A stretch of 64,000 bases of DNA from Rhizobium gallicum bv. gallicum R602sp (GTDB lineage: Bacteria > Pseudomonadota > Alphaproteobacteria > Rhizobiales > Rhizobiaceae): contig NZ_CP006880.1 of the NCBI RefSeq assembly GCF_000816845.1, positions 682,001-746,000 of the forward strand, given 5' to 3'. A program made the translations under genes and the position numbers. Under the pieces are notes generated by a model. It saw only the letters and a program-made list of their open reading frames with translations. It did not search any database and had not been told where the DNA came from. Shown here one piece after another: positions 1 to 8,707 of this stretch. How positions within the stretch are numbered: position 1 is the first letter of the stretch; each line of letters opens with the position of its first letter.

Positions 1-1621
1 CAAGGGCCGCGAGACCCAAAGCCCCCAGGTAGGCGGCTCTCGCGTTTTCCGGACGCAGAACGAGCTCGCGCTCGGCGCGTGCAACACCTTCACGCGCCGC
101 AATCTTCATTTCCTGCTCGCGCCCGAGCGATCGGAGAACGTTAATGAGCACAAGCAAGGCCTGGTAATCGTCAGGCTTGATCTCTGCGGCGCGCTGGAAA
201 AGCCTGGCCGCTTCGTCCAGTTTGCCCTGGGTGAAGCAGGCGCGGGCATAGAAGTAATAGGCTTCAAACAGATTGGGATCGAGGGCAATTGCCTGATCGA
301 ACTCTGCCATCGCTTCCGGATGTCGCTCGCGAAGCGAAAGAGCGAGGCCGAGTGAAGCATGCGCTTCTGCAAGACCGCTCTCAAGATCCAGCGCCTTGGC
401 GCTGGCCGCCAGAATGCCGTCGATTGAGACATCAGCGTTATAGTGAAGGAAGAGGAAGGAATCGCAGTCCGCAATTCCGGCGTAGGCCCGGGCATAGAGT
501 GGGTCGAGTTCGACGGCCATGGCGAACATGCGCTTGGCCAGGACGTAATGAGACTTGGAGTGCCAGTGCAGGAAATGCCGTCCTCTAAGGTAATGCGAAT
601 AAGCCTCGAAGCTCCCGGTCGGGGCCTGACCGATGACTTTCTTCTCCTCGGGCAACAGCTTGACCTTCAAGTGGTCCACGATGGTACGGGTGATCTCGTC
701 TTGAAGGGCGAAGATGTCGGTGAGATCACGGTCGTAGCGATCGGCCCAGAGATGACCTCCGCCCTTGCCCTCGACGAGCTGCGCGGTGACGCGCACACGC
801 GAGCCGGCCTTGCGGACACTTCCTTCCAGAATAAAGTTTACCCTGAGATCCTGGCTCACCTGCTGTACCTTCGCCGGCTTGCCCTTGTAGGTATACACCG
901 TATTGCGCGCGACGACGAACAGACCGGAGATTTTCGACAGGTCGGTAATTATGTCCTCGGTGATCCCATCACTAAAATATTCTTGCTCGGAGTCGCCGCT
1001 GATGTTGTTGAATGGCAGGACCGCGATGGACGGTTTTTCAATCTCCCAAGGCTCTCCTTGGCTTGCATCCGAGCCCCTCGGAGCCGGTGGGAAGTCCAGG
1101 GAGATGCCATAAGCGCGCACTGGCCTGTCAATGTTCTTAAGCGTCTGCTCGCCCATGTCCTCGAACCGAAGATCGAGCCGGTTGCCGACATTATCTCGGA
1201 CGGCTGCAGAGACCGCGATTCCGCCTGGCGTCGCTATGCTTTCAAGCCTCACCGCCACGTTGACACCGTCCCCGAAGATGTCGTCGCCCTCAACGATCAC
1301 GTCCCCAAGGTTGATGCCCATGCGGAGCTCTATTCGGCTGCGCTGCGGCACACCCGCATTGCGCTCTAGCATGCCCCGCTGGACTGTGGCCGCGCAGGTG
1401 ACCGCATTCACGACGCTCGGAAATTCCGCCAGAAATCCGTCGCCGGTGAGCTTCACGATGCGACCCTCACATTCGGCGATCTTGGCGTCGATCAGCTCCT
1501 TGCGATGCGATTTCCATGCCGCGTGAGTGCCTTCCTCGTCCCGGCCCATGAGTCGGCTATAAGTTACAACGTCTGCGGCGAGGATTGCCGTCAAACGTCT
1601 GTGCACCGTCGGATCGTCCAT
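1..1621 (-). CDS. Class III adenylate/guanylate cyclase with TolB-like and TPR domains (3' end beyond window)
   Basis: Predicted cytosolic nucleotide cyclase, which would make cAMP or cGMP. About 540 residues are visible and the frame is still open at the left edge. Residues 1-175 are the CHD catalytic domain, with metal-site Asp17 in ILAADVV and Asp61 in LTGDGF. From SIAVLPFNNISGD (residue 198) there is a TolB/FlgO-like domain with YFSDGITEDIITDL. TPR-like helices fill roughly residue 370 to the edge. No membrane segment is seen. The ATG at 1621 starts MDDPTVHRRLTAIL, the usual N-terminus of this rhizobial family. Rhizobia carry many such cyclases and the ligand cannot be told from sequence. 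A decayed paralogue lies at 55636-56924. Confidence 0.88.
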   Translation of the reverse strand, partial: MDDPTVHRRLTAILAADVVTYSRLMGRDEEGTHAAWKSHRKELIDAKIAECEGRIVKLTGDGFLAEFPSVVNAVTCAATVQRGMLERNAGVPQRSRIELRMGINLGDVIVEGDDIFGDGVNVAVRLESIATPGGIAVSAAVRDNVGNRLDLRFEDMGEQTLKNIDRPVRAYGISLDFPPAPRGSDASQGEPWEIEKPSIAVLPFNNISGDSEQEYFSDGITEDIITDLSKISGLFVVARNTVYTYKGKPAKVQQVSQDLRVNFILEGSVRKAGSRVRVTAQLVEGKGGGHLWADRYDRDLTDIFALQDEITRTIVDHLKVKLLPEEKKVIGQAPTGSFEAYSHYLRGRHFLHWHSKSHYVLAKRMFAMAVELDPLYARAYAGIADCDSFLFLHYNADVSIDGILAASAKALDLESGLAEAHASLGLALSLRERHPEAMAEFDQAIALDPNLFEAYYFYARACFTQGKLDEAARLFQRAAEIKPDDYQALLVLINVLRSLGREQEMKIAAREGVARAERELVLRPENARAAYLGALGLAAL

Positions 1622-2074
1622 GTGACCATCTCGTCTCCGTGTATTGCCACGCTCGGGGTGCCATAATTCCAGGCCGATCCGATCATACTCCAGCGGTCGA
1701 TGAATGTCTCTTTTTGCTGCCGCCAAGAGCGCGGACTTGCGCTTTCGGGTCGTCCCCGGCCTCTGATATTCAGAGGGTGTGGATCAAGTTCCATAATTTT
1801 TACGCCGTCTTACGAGATAGCCTTGCTCTTCCAAAGAGTTGAAACCGTAGCGCGTCGAGATCTGGCGCACGTGCTGAGGAAAAAGACGGCAATCGAGATC
1901 ACTGCGCCGGTTTTCGGGTGCCGCGTGAGCTAATCCAGTCTGTTGAGGCCTAACCGGATGTCCTTTACCTGATCTGGACGGTGGTTTTAGGGTTTCCCTC
2001 CGGGGGATGAGACCACGGCCTTGGAAGCACGACGGTTTCCGCTATAACTGATAGGGTTCCAACGAGGCTCTTCC
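1622..2074. other. Intergenic stretch, no gene seen
   Basis: This lies between the divergent cyclase and RidA genes. Short ORFs on both strands have no family resemblance or ribosome binding site that I can recognise. A weak stem built on GTGGT and ACCAC with an inner AGGG/CCCT pairing occurs near 1979-2017, just upstream of the RidA gene. It has no T tract. Confidence 0.5.
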
Positions 2075-2464
2075 ATGACGAAGGTTTTCAATCCACCGTC
2101 GGTTCGCCGACCCTTCGGAAATTATAATCACGGCCTGCTGGTGCCGTCCGGAGCTTCGTTGCTGGTGACATCGGGCCAACTCGGGATTGGCCTCGACGAC
2201 ACGGTGCCCGGGGACGTGACGGCGCAGGCCGAGCTGTGCTTCGAGGCGATCAGGGCTATACTCGAAGAGGCGGATATGAGCTTTGCTGATGTCATCCGCA
2301 TTTCGGGCTTCCTGACGCGGCGCGAGGATTTTCCGGCCTATATGGCCGTGCGCGACCGCTTTACCGCGGACCCGAAGCCCACGTCGACGCTGATCATCGT
2401 CAGTGGCTTCACCCGGCCGGAATTTCTGGTCGAGGTCGAAGTGACGGCGGCTAAGGTTTTCTAG
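2075..2464 (+). CDS. RidA/YjgF/UK114 family protein
   Basis: Small Rid-family protein of 129 aa, the usual length. The family forms trimers with active sites between subunits; canonical RidA hydrolyses reactive enamines and imines. The fold is supported by LLVTSGQLGIG near residue 30, the helix AELCFEAIRAILEEAD, and the C-terminal strand LVEVEVTAAK. The catalytic Arg of canonical RidA (in PARS of the E. coli protein) aligns with Ser in KPTSTLIIV, so this is more likely one of the Rid subfamilies without proven deaminase activity. Its 3' end overlaps the convergent oxidoreductase gene by 4 bp. It lies next to an N-heterocycle catabolic operon, where Rid proteins often occur. Confidence 0.85.
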   Translation: MTKVFNPPSVRRPFGNYNHGLLVPSGASLLVTSGQLGIGLDDTVPGDVTAQAELCFEAIRAILEEADMSFADVIRISGFLTRREDFPAYMAVRDRFTADPKPTSTLIIVSGFTRPEFLVEVEVTAAKVF

Positions 2465-3042
2465 AATCGCTCCATTGCCGTCTTCACCTTACCAAGGAAT
2501 GCAGCGCACGTTTCCGCCGTGCAGTTATTCATGTCGTAATGGGCGAGGAAAGTGACCGGCCTCAGTGGGTTTATCTGGGCGCGCAGCACCCGCTTGACGA
2601 TCTTCTTCGGCGGATTGCCGGCGACGAACGCGCGAAAAGGCGTGGCGCCGTAAGTCAGGACGGCTGCTAGTTTTTGGATGTGCCGGAGCCGCGATTGCAC
2701 CTGTCCGTCAACCAGCTCGAAAGATACACCGGGCAGCCAGACGCGGTCGAAATATCCTTTGAGGATCGCCGGGAAACCGAAATTCCACACGGGTGTGACG
2801 ATGACGAGCCCTTCCGCCTGCTTGAGGCGATCGACATAGGGTTTCACCAGCGCGATATTCTTCGGATATTCGTGATAGACGAGGCGATCGCCACGGGAGA
2901 GCACCGGATCGAAACTTTCCGCATAAAGATCGCAGCCATCGACCGTGTGTCCGGCCGTGGCGAGACTTTCGAGTGTCTGTCGGTAAAGGGCTGCACCGTA
3001 ACTCGCTTCCACCGGATGGGAATGAAGGACGAGAACCCTCAT
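2461..3042 (-). CDS. NAD(P)H-dependent flavodoxin-fold oxidoreductase
   Basis: A 193-aa protein of the flavodoxin_2 family (NQO1/MdaB/KefF-like quinone or azo reductases), which bind FMN or FAD and transfer electrons from NAD(P)H. Visible signatures are the N-terminal strand and phosphate loop MRVLVLHSHPVEASYG, the flavin-loop segment VTPVWNFGFPAILKGYFDRVW at residues 83-103, and LTYGATPFRAF. It is the last gene of the minus-strand operon that starts at 8522. Its ATG overlaps the stop of the FAD-linked oxidase by 4 bp, so the two flavoproteins are probably translationally coupled. It may re-oxidise or recycle a cofactor or quinoid intermediate for that oxidase. Confidence 0.85.
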   Translation of the reverse strand: MRVLVLHSHPVEASYGAALYRQTLESLATAGHTVDGCDLYAESFDPVLSRGDRLVYHEYPKNIALVKPYVDRLKQAEGLVIVTPVWNFGFPAILKGYFDRVWLPGVSFELVDGQVQSRLRHIQKLAAVLTYGATPFRAFVAGNPPKKIVKRVLRAQINPLRPVTFLAHYDMNNCTAETCAAFLGKVKTAMERF

Positions 3043-4448
3043 GAGGGCTCCATGATGCTGGCAAGACCGGGGAACAGATAGTTCTTGCCTGCCGAGAAGT
3101 CGAAATTCGGGTTCTCCCAGGCAATCATCTTGCCGGGATTGAGCAAGCCCTTTGGGTCTGTTTCATGCTTGAAAGCAAGCTGAATCCTGTCGGTCCGCTT
3201 CATGCCGCCCTCCTCCAGCGTATAGCGGTGCGGATTGAAGATCGGGCAGCCATGATCCTGATGGATCTCGATGATTTCCTCGAGCCGCCCTTCCGTCGTG
3301 TAGCGCACCAGCGGCAGGCCGGAGCACTGGATCTGACCGTCGAACCTGATGAATTCGAGATGCCCAGGCACTTCATCGCCGAAGATTTCGACCATCTTCT
3401 GAACCTTCTCGACATGATCCGGTCCCGGATACTGGACCTGAAGATAGGTGAATTTCGGATCGATCTTCAGCGCACGGAGCGTCGTGTGGTTCCAGGCAAG
3501 CTCGTAGGCATGCGGAATGCCCCGCATGCTCTCCACCTTGTCGGAACGAAAAATGATCTCGCCATTTTGCGATGCCGCAAAGGCAAGGAACGCATCCATG
3601 GAGTGCGGGGCAATCATCAAGACGACGACTGACTGATCCTTGCGGATGTAGGGCCTGTGGCGGGTGAAGTAGTCATGCGGAATCGGGGCGGCAATCGGCG
3701 CGATTTCCTTGACCAAGATGCCGTTGGACCGTGCGAGCTTATCGGAGAAGCGGACGGCCGTCATGAAATCGTCGTAGCCGACCAGCACGTCCACCCAATC
3801 GTAGGCCGGCGCGAGCGGCATTTCGATCTCGGTGATGATGCCGTTCGTGCCGTAGGCGTGGCTCACCTTCTGCAGGTCCCAGCCCGTCAGGTCGAGCACT
3901 CGCGGTTCTGCTTCCATGGTAACGACGCGCAGCCGCAGGATATTGCCGAGGTCGCGCAGTCCACCCCACGTGATCGAGCCGACGCCGCCGGAGCCGCCAG
4001 CAATGAAGCCACCGATCGTTGCGGTCTGGGCTGTCGACGGGTGGAAGCGCAGTTCCTGGCCGGAATGGGCCTTCGTCTGCTTGTCCAGTTGCGCCATGAC
4101 GATGCCAGGCTCGCAGATGACGCGCCCTGGATGGATTTCCTTGATCTTGTCCATGGCCGCAAGATTGAGCACGATGCCGCCGGAAAGCGGCATGGCCTGG
4201 CCGTAATTGCCGGTGCCGGCGCCGCGCGGCGTCACGGGTACGCCGTGTGCGAACGCGACCCGCAGCGTCTGGATCACCTCGGCTTCGTCTTTCGGCGTAA
4301 CGACGAGATCGGCGGTCACGTTGTCGAGCTGGGCCTTCAGGATCGGCGAGTACCAATAGAAATCGCGGCTCTTTTGACGCACGAGCGCTGGATTGTCCTC
4401 GATGGCTATGCCTGCAAGTTCCTTTTTGATCTTTTCGTAATCCGGCAT
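3039..4448 (-). CDS. FAD-binding oxidase (GlcD/VAO PCMH family)
   Basis: A 469-aa flavoenzyme of the vanillyl-alcohol-oxidase/GlcD fold. The PCMH-type FAD domain covers roughly residues 30-215, with TPRGAGTGNYGQAMPLSGG as the pyrophosphate loop and PSTAQTATIGGFIAGGSGGVGS as the second FAD-contact segment. The C-terminal FAD-oxidase substrate cap follows, ending in LLNPGKMIAW, which is typical of lactate/glycolate-type members. I start it at MPDYEKIKKEL (4448), because GGAG lies 7 nt upstream and the gap to the deaminase stop is one base; the ATG at 4478 is inside the upstream gene and has no visible Shine-Dalgarno. Substrate unknown; the neighbours suggest a heterocycle-derived hydroxy or amino acid. 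Confidence 0.87.
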   Translation of the reverse strand: MPDYEKIKKELAGIAIEDNPALVRQKSRDFYWYSPILKAQLDNVTADLVVTPKDEAEVIQTLRVAFAHGVPVTPRGAGTGNYGQAMPLSGGIVLNLAAMDKIKEIHPGRVICEPGIVMAQLDKQTKAHSGQELRFHPSTAQTATIGGFIAGGSGGVGSITWGGLRDLGNILRLRVVTMEAEPRVLDLTGWDLQKVSHAYGTNGIITEIEMPLAPAYDWVDVLVGYDDFMTAVRFSDKLARSNGILVKEIAPIAAPIPHDYFTRHRPYIRKDQSVVVLMIAPHSMDAFLAFAASQNGEIIFRSDKVESMRGIPHAYELAWNHTTLRALKIDPKFTYLQVQYPGPDHVEKVQKMVEIFGDEVPGHLEFIRFDGQIQCSGLPLVRYTTEGRLEEIIEIHQDHGCPIFNPHRYTLEEGGMKRTDRIQLAFKHETDPKGLLNPGKMIAWENPNFDFSAGKNYLFPGLASIMEPS

Positions 4449-4449
4449 G

Positions 4450-5763
4450 TCAGGCTCCAACGACACTATCGAGTTCACGGTAATCCGGCAGGCTGCGGTC
4501 GATCACCTTGCCGCGCCGAAGCACGACGCGGTCAGACTGCGGACGGGAGAGAAATTCGCTCCAGCGCCGGGCGCTGAAGAGTACGAGATCGGCCGGGCCT
4601 CCGGGGGCGATCCGGCCGATATCCGGGCGGCCGACGATCGACGCTGGCGACGTGGTGATGATGCGAGCAGCCGTATCCAGGGGATGATCGAGATGCAGGA
4701 TGCGTACCGCCTCGCGGAAAACCTCGACCGGATCAAGATCGCCATAGGCATAGAACGGGTCGCGGGTATTGTCGGACGCGACGGCGGTCTTGACTCCGGC
4801 TTTGGCAAGCTCCTTGAAGAGCGTTACCCCACGCCATCGTGGCGTGCGGTCCGGATAGCGGTCCTGGAGATACATGTTGCACATCGGAAGCGAGATGATC
4901 GACAGGCCGGCCCTGGCGACCAATTCGACAGTTCTCTGAGCGAGACCGTCGTCCTGTCGGGCGAGCGAGCAGCAGTGGCCTGCCGTGACCTTGCCCTGAA
5001 AGCCGTTGCGGATCACCGAGTCGGCGATTGCTTTTAGCGTTTCAGCGCCCGGATCGTCCGTTTCGTCTACATGCAGGTCGACGTCGAGCCCACTGTCTGC
5101 GGCCGCACGAAAGAGCTTATCCAACTGCCAGACGAGGTCTGGTCCCATCTTCGTGACCCCGCCAAGCAGGCCGCCTTTATTGCGAACGACCGTCACGAGA
5201 TCGGCGAAATAGGCCGCATCTGCCACGAGCTCCATGGGAAAGAGCGCGACAGCTTGCAGTGTAATCCTATCCTTCCAGGCATCCCGCACGTCGTCGAAGA
5301 CATCGAAGGAAATCCTGTGCTGCGGAGCGATAGAATCGAGATGCGTGCGTATGAGGCTGGTGCCGTGAGCGTAGGCGGAGCGTAGTGAGAATTCCATCCG
5401 CATTCTGACGTCTGTGGTGGACCAATGCGCCTCCCGATCGACGCGCACCGCCTCCAACGCTCCCATGAAGGTGCCATCGAGGTTGGCGTTGCGGGACCAT
5501 ATATGTCCCTTGTCGAGATGCGTATGAACGTCCATGAAGCATGGCCAGGCCATGCCGCCCTTAAGATCGGACCTTGCATAGTCCGCGGGTGCTTCGCCTG
5601 GCGGCAGAACGGCGGAAACCAGACCGTCTGCGACGACGATATCAGCCCTGACGAGACCCTCTTCGGCCGGTGCGGTGTAGCCGCTGACAGCTGCCGCCGG
5701 AAGCGTTGCATTGCTCAGCACGAATCGGCCGGCATTGGGAGGTGAGATGAAGGAATAGGTCAT
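4450..5763 (-). CDS. Cytosine-deaminase-like amidohydrolase
   Basis: A 437-aa metal-dependent amidohydrolase of the CodA/cytosine deaminase branch. Metal ligands are visible: HTH at residues 80-82 in DVHTHLDKGH, DLHVDET near 230, AGHCC near 258, and the catalytic ASDNTRDPFYAYGDLDP near 330. That last motif matches the CodA SDxxxDPWxxxG pattern rather than those of dihydroorotase or guanine deaminase. The expected reaction is hydrolytic deamination of a pyrimidine or related ring. The ATG overlaps the permease stop by 1 bp. It lies between an NMT1-type transporter and an FAD-linked oxidase, so the imported ring is probably deaminated and then oxidised. The exact substrate cannot be read. Confidence 0.85.
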   Translation of the reverse strand: MTYSFISPPNAGRFVLSNATLPAAAVSGYTAPAEEGLVRADIVVADGLVSAVLPPGEAPADYARSDLKGGMAWPCFMDVHTHLDKGHIWSRNANLDGTFMGALEAVRVDREAHWSTTDVRMRMEFSLRSAYAHGTSLIRTHLDSIAPQHRISFDVFDDVRDAWKDRITLQAVALFPMELVADAAYFADLVTVVRNKGGLLGGVTKMGPDLVWQLDKLFRAAADSGLDVDLHVDETDDPGAETLKAIADSVIRNGFQGKVTAGHCCSLARQDDGLAQRTVELVARAGLSIISLPMCNMYLQDRYPDRTPRWRGVTLFKELAKAGVKTAVASDNTRDPFYAYGDLDPVEVFREAVRILHLDHPLDTAARIITTSPASIVGRPDIGRIAPGGPADLVLFSARRWSEFLSRPQSDRVVLRRGKVIDRSLPDYRELDSVVGA

Positions 5764-6602
5764 CAGTTTTCCCGTTCCAGGCTGCTTTCATGCCAGCGAT
5801 GCAGGCTGAGCCACGAGATGAAGGACGTGACGGCAAAGATTGCGACGCCGAGCAGCGACAGCATCAGCAACGCCGCGAACAGTCGGGGTATGTTCAGCCG
5901 ATACTGGGCCTCGAGCAGGCGAAAGGCGAGGCCGGAACCGGCGCCGGCTGAGCCGGCTGCGAATTCCGCCACAACAGCGGCAATCAGCGCAAGCCCGCCA
6001 CCGATCCTGAGCCCTGTCATGAAATAGGGCTGGGCTGCAGGCAGCTTGAGATAGAGCAGCGTCTGCCAACGCGTGGCGCCGTAAAGCTCGAACAGATTGA
6101 TCAGATTGTGATCGACGCTTTTCAGGCCCTGGACCATGTTGGAAAGGATCGGAAAGAAGGCGACGAGGAAAGCGCAGATGAGGAGCGCCACCTGCGTCGA
6201 TGGTGCATAAATGAGGATGAGAGGCGATATAGCCACAATCGGTGTTACCTGCAGGATCACTGCAAGCGGATAGAAGGCGATCTCGATCCACCGGGATTGA
6301 ACGAGGAAGATCGCAAAACCGACGCCGCCGACAAGTGCCAGTATCAGCGACATGACGGTGATCTTGGTTGTGACCCAAAGGGCGGGGGCGAGGGTGCCCC
6401 AATCCGCGGCAAAGGCATTGGCCACGGCGATCGGTCCCGGCAGGATATAGGGCGGAACACCGGAGAGCTTGACATAGAGCCCCCAAATCAAAACAACGAC
6501 GGCTATGACGGCGAAGGGTACGGAAATGCGAAGCGCCAGATCACGCCGCTTGGGGTTGGGCCGATTGGGGATTGACGGCGCGAAGGCGTCGGCTGTGTCC
6601 AT
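5763..6602 (-). CDS. ABC transporter permease, SsuC/TauC/ThiX type
   Basis: Inner-membrane permease of about 279 aa with six or more hydrophobic segments. It has the BPD_transp_1 coupling loop EAA region (GATRWQTLLYLKLPAAQPYFMTGL, residues 185-208), as in nitrate/sulfonate/taurine and thiamine-precursor transporters. I start it at the ATG at 6602, two bases after the stop of the ATPase gene. A TTG at 6608 (TTGA overlap with that stop, GGAAG 4 nt before it) is equally possible. The partners are the ATPase and the NMT1-like binding protein immediately upstream. Confidence 0.88.
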   Translation of the reverse strand: MDTADAFAPSIPNRPNPKRRDLALRISVPFAVIAVVVLIWGLYVKLSGVPPYILPGPIAVANAFAADWGTLAPALWVTTKITVMSLILALVGGVGFAIFLVQSRWIEIAFYPLAVILQVTPIVAISPLILIYAPSTQVALLICAFLVAFFPILSNMVQGLKSVDHNLINLFELYGATRWQTLLYLKLPAAQPYFMTGLRIGGGLALIAAVVAEFAAGSAGAGSGLAFRLLEAQYRLNIPRLFAALLMLSLLGVAIFAVTSFISWLSLHRWHESSLEREN

Positions 6603-6604
6603 CT

Positions 6605-7432
6605 TCAACGATCTTCCTTTGCAGCGTTAATTGCCCCGATCAGCGAATGGGAGACCGTTTCGCAGGCGCGCCGGTATTCTTCCGAGGTGCGATAATGCGC
6701 GTCGCGCTCGCGGCTCGTCACAAGCGAAAGATCTGCATGAACCCGGCCCGGGCGCGCCTTCATGACAACGATGCGGCTAGATAGATAGGCGGATTCGAAG
6801 ACGGAGTGGGTGACGAAGATCACGGTGATGCCTGTCTCCTTCCAGAGCCGCAGCACATCGTCGTTCAGCTTCTGACGGGTGATTTCGTCGAGTGCCGCGA
6901 AGGGCTCGTCCATCAAAAGAAGTTTCGGTCTGGTTACGAGCGCACGGGCGATCGAGACGCGCATCTTCATGCCGCCGGAGAGCTCGCGCGGATAGGCGCC
7001 GGCGAAATCCTGCAAGCCGACGGTCGCGAGCGCGCCCATGATCTGATCGCGTGCCGCGGCCTTTGAAATCCCGCGCAGCTTTAGTGGCAGATGGACATTG
7101 CTGAAGACATTCTTCCACGGCATCAGCGTCGGCTCCTGGAAGACGAAACCGATATCGCCTTCGGGAAGTCCCTTTGCGTTGATGCGCGAACTTGGCCAGT
7201 CGATGCTGCCGGACGTGATATCACCAAGGCCAGCGATGATGCGAAGCGCAGTCGACTTGCCGCAACCGGACGGGCCGAGCAGGCTGATGAACTCGCCGGT
7301 CTCGACCGTGAGCGACATGCCAGAAAGCGCGACTGTTCCGCTGGAGAAAACCTTCGAAACGGCTTGCATGGCGACCAACGGCCGTTTGCGTTTTTCAGTC
7401 AGCGGCGCCGTCTGGACCTCGGCTAGGGGCAT
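6605..7432 (-). CDS. ABC transporter ATP-binding protein, SsuB/TauB/ThiZ type
   Basis: ATPase subunit of the NMT1-type importer. Walker A is GPSGCGKST, the Q-loop is FQEPTLMPW, the signature is LSGGMKMRVSIARAL, Walker B is LLLMDEPFAALD, and the H-loop is VTHSVFE. The Q-loop and signature spacing match the nitrate/taurine/ABC-type pyrimidine-precursor clade. The ATG at 7432 has AAAGAGA 6 nt upstream and gives 275 aa. A GTG at 7492, 14 nt after the binding-protein stop, would add 20 residues without recognisable content. It is co-transcribed with the binding protein and permease. Confidence 0.9.
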   Translation of the reverse strand: MPLAEVQTAPLTEKRKRPLVAMQAVSKVFSSGTVALSGMSLTVETGEFISLLGPSGCGKSTALRIIAGLGDITSGSIDWPSSRINAKGLPEGDIGFVFQEPTLMPWKNVFSNVHLPLKLRGISKAAARDQIMGALATVGLQDFAGAYPRELSGGMKMRVSIARALVTRPKLLLMDEPFAALDEITRQKLNDDVLRLWKETGITVIFVTHSVFESAYLSSRIVVMKARPGRVHADLSLVTSRERDAHYRTSEEYRRACETVSHSLIGAINAAKEDR

Positions 7433-7505
7433 TGCGGGTCTCTTTGTTTGAAGAGGATGCAGCTTGACGCTGGGGCGCGGCAAGCTCTTCACACAGCCCT
7501 GTGGC

Positions 7506-8522
7506 TTACTTCTTCAGCGACATGCCGGTGCCCTTGCAGACGAACTTGGTCGTAAAGGCCTTGGTATAGTCCGTGTCTGCCTTGAAGATGTTGATGGCCA
7601 CCATTTCGTCGAAGAACTTCTTGTAGTGCGCGTCTGTGATGCAGCCGATGCCCTTGTCCATGGCGTCGCCGGATTCAACGATGCCGAATTCCTTCATCTT
7701 TGCGATGGAATAGGCGATCTGACCATCCGTCATTTCCGGATTGTCCTTCTTGATCAGTTCATTCGCCTTGCTGTTGTCACTGTAGAGGTAATTGTACCAG
7801 CCCTCGATCGAGGCATCGACAAAGCGCTGGACGACGTCCGGCTTCGTGTCGATCATCATCTGTGTCGTTGTGATCATCGTGGAGTATGGGGTATAGCCGT
7901 TGTCGGCGAGCAGGAACACCTTCGGCTCCCAGCCCGTCTGCTTCTGGATTTCGTAGGGTTCGGACGTCAGGTAGCCTTGCTGGGCAGACTCCTTGTCGGC
8001 GATGAACGGTCCAGGATTGAAGTTGTAGGGTTTGTACTGTTCGTCCTTGAAGCCTTTGTAATTGGATTTCATCCACTCGAAATAGGTCAGGTAACCGTCC
8101 TTGCCGAGGAACAGCGTCTTCAGCTTGGCCAGATCCTCGAACGTCTCGATGCCGGCATTAGGATGCGAAATCAGCACCTGCGGGTCTTTCTGGAAGATGG
8201 CTGCGACATCCACCAAAGGAATTCCTTGCTCGACGGCGGTGATTTCGCCCTGTGAACCGCCCATGTAGAAGTCGATCTTGCCGGATATCAGCAGCGCGCT
8301 GTTTGCTGCATTCGGGCCGCCCTGAACGATGCTGACGTCAAGACCATACTTCTCGTAGGTGCCGTCGGCGACCGCCTGATAGAAGCCGCCATGCTCGGCC
8401 TGCGCCAACCAATTGGTGCCATAGCTTACCTGGTCGAGCGCGTGGCCCGGCGCGGCCGTGGCGATCGAGCCGCCGAGACCAAGGAATGCGGTGAGTGCAA
8501 TATTTTTCAGTACATTGGACAT
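7506..8522 (-). CDS. ABC transporter substrate-binding protein, NMT1/THI5-like
   Basis: Periplasmic binding protein of 338 aa. A Sec signal peptide ends near APGHA at residue 28, and the mature part begins DQVSYGTNWLAQAEHGGFYQA. WLAQAEHGGFYQA is the hallmark of the NMT1/THI5 group, whose members bind hydroxymethylpyrimidine, formylaminopyrimidine, riboflavin or related rings. It is the first gene of the minus-strand operon 8522 to 2461. GGGGAA lies 8 nt before the ATG. The 180-bp region to the divergent LysR gene carries the dyad at 8604-8639 that recurs upstream of the creatininase gene. Confidence 0.88.
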   Translation of the reverse strand: MSNVLKNIALTAFLGLGGSIATAAPGHALDQVSYGTNWLAQAEHGGFYQAVADGTYEKYGLDVSIVQGGPNAANSALLISGKIDFYMGGSQGEITAVEQGIPLVDVAAIFQKDPQVLISHPNAGIETFEDLAKLKTLFLGKDGYLTYFEWMKSNYKGFKDEQYKPYNFNPGPFIADKESAQQGYLTSEPYEIQKQTGWEPKVFLLADNGYTPYSTMITTTQMMIDTKPDVVQRFVDASIEGWYNYLYSDNSKANELIKKDNPEMTDGQIAYSIAKMKEFGIVESGDAMDKGIGCITDAHYKKFFDEMVAINIFKADTDYTKAFTTKFVCKGTGMSLKK

Positions 8523-8603
8523 GTTCGGCGTTCCCCTATGGTGCCAGGGATTGCCCTTACCGGCACCCCATTTTCTTTATTTGAGCGATTGCGTTGCTCT
8601 TTG

Positions 8604-8639
8604 AAAAGCATCAAAATTCGTGCGCAACGATGCCTTTTT
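8604..8639. promoter_or_regulatory. Candidate LysR operator, copy 1 (GCATC-N16-GATGC dyad)
   Basis: AAAAGCATC (8604-8612) and GATGCCTTTTT (8629-8639) form an inverted repeat with a 16-bp spacer, about 85 bp upstream of the NMT1-type binding-protein gene and 70 bp upstream of the LysR gene. The same two arms with the same spacing occur at 10514-10549 before the creatininase gene. The arrangement suggests a site for the LysR protein encoded next to it. Confidence 0.65.
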
Positions 8640-8707
8640 GGCATCTCAAACGGTGCGCGCTCCTAAATTGGGCTGCGTGCTTTAATTTGATGCACCGAGG
8701 GCGCGCG

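Noticed and set aside
443..1369. Long plus-strand ORF (308 codons) opposite the left-edge cyclase
   Set aside because: The minus strand encodes a clear cyclase/TolB/TPR protein through the same bases; the plus-strand product has no family resemblance.
3657..4577. Plus-strand ORF of 306 codons
   Set aside because: It is antisense to the FAD-linked oxidase and spans the junction with the deaminase gene; GC-rich antisense frames stay open often in this genome.
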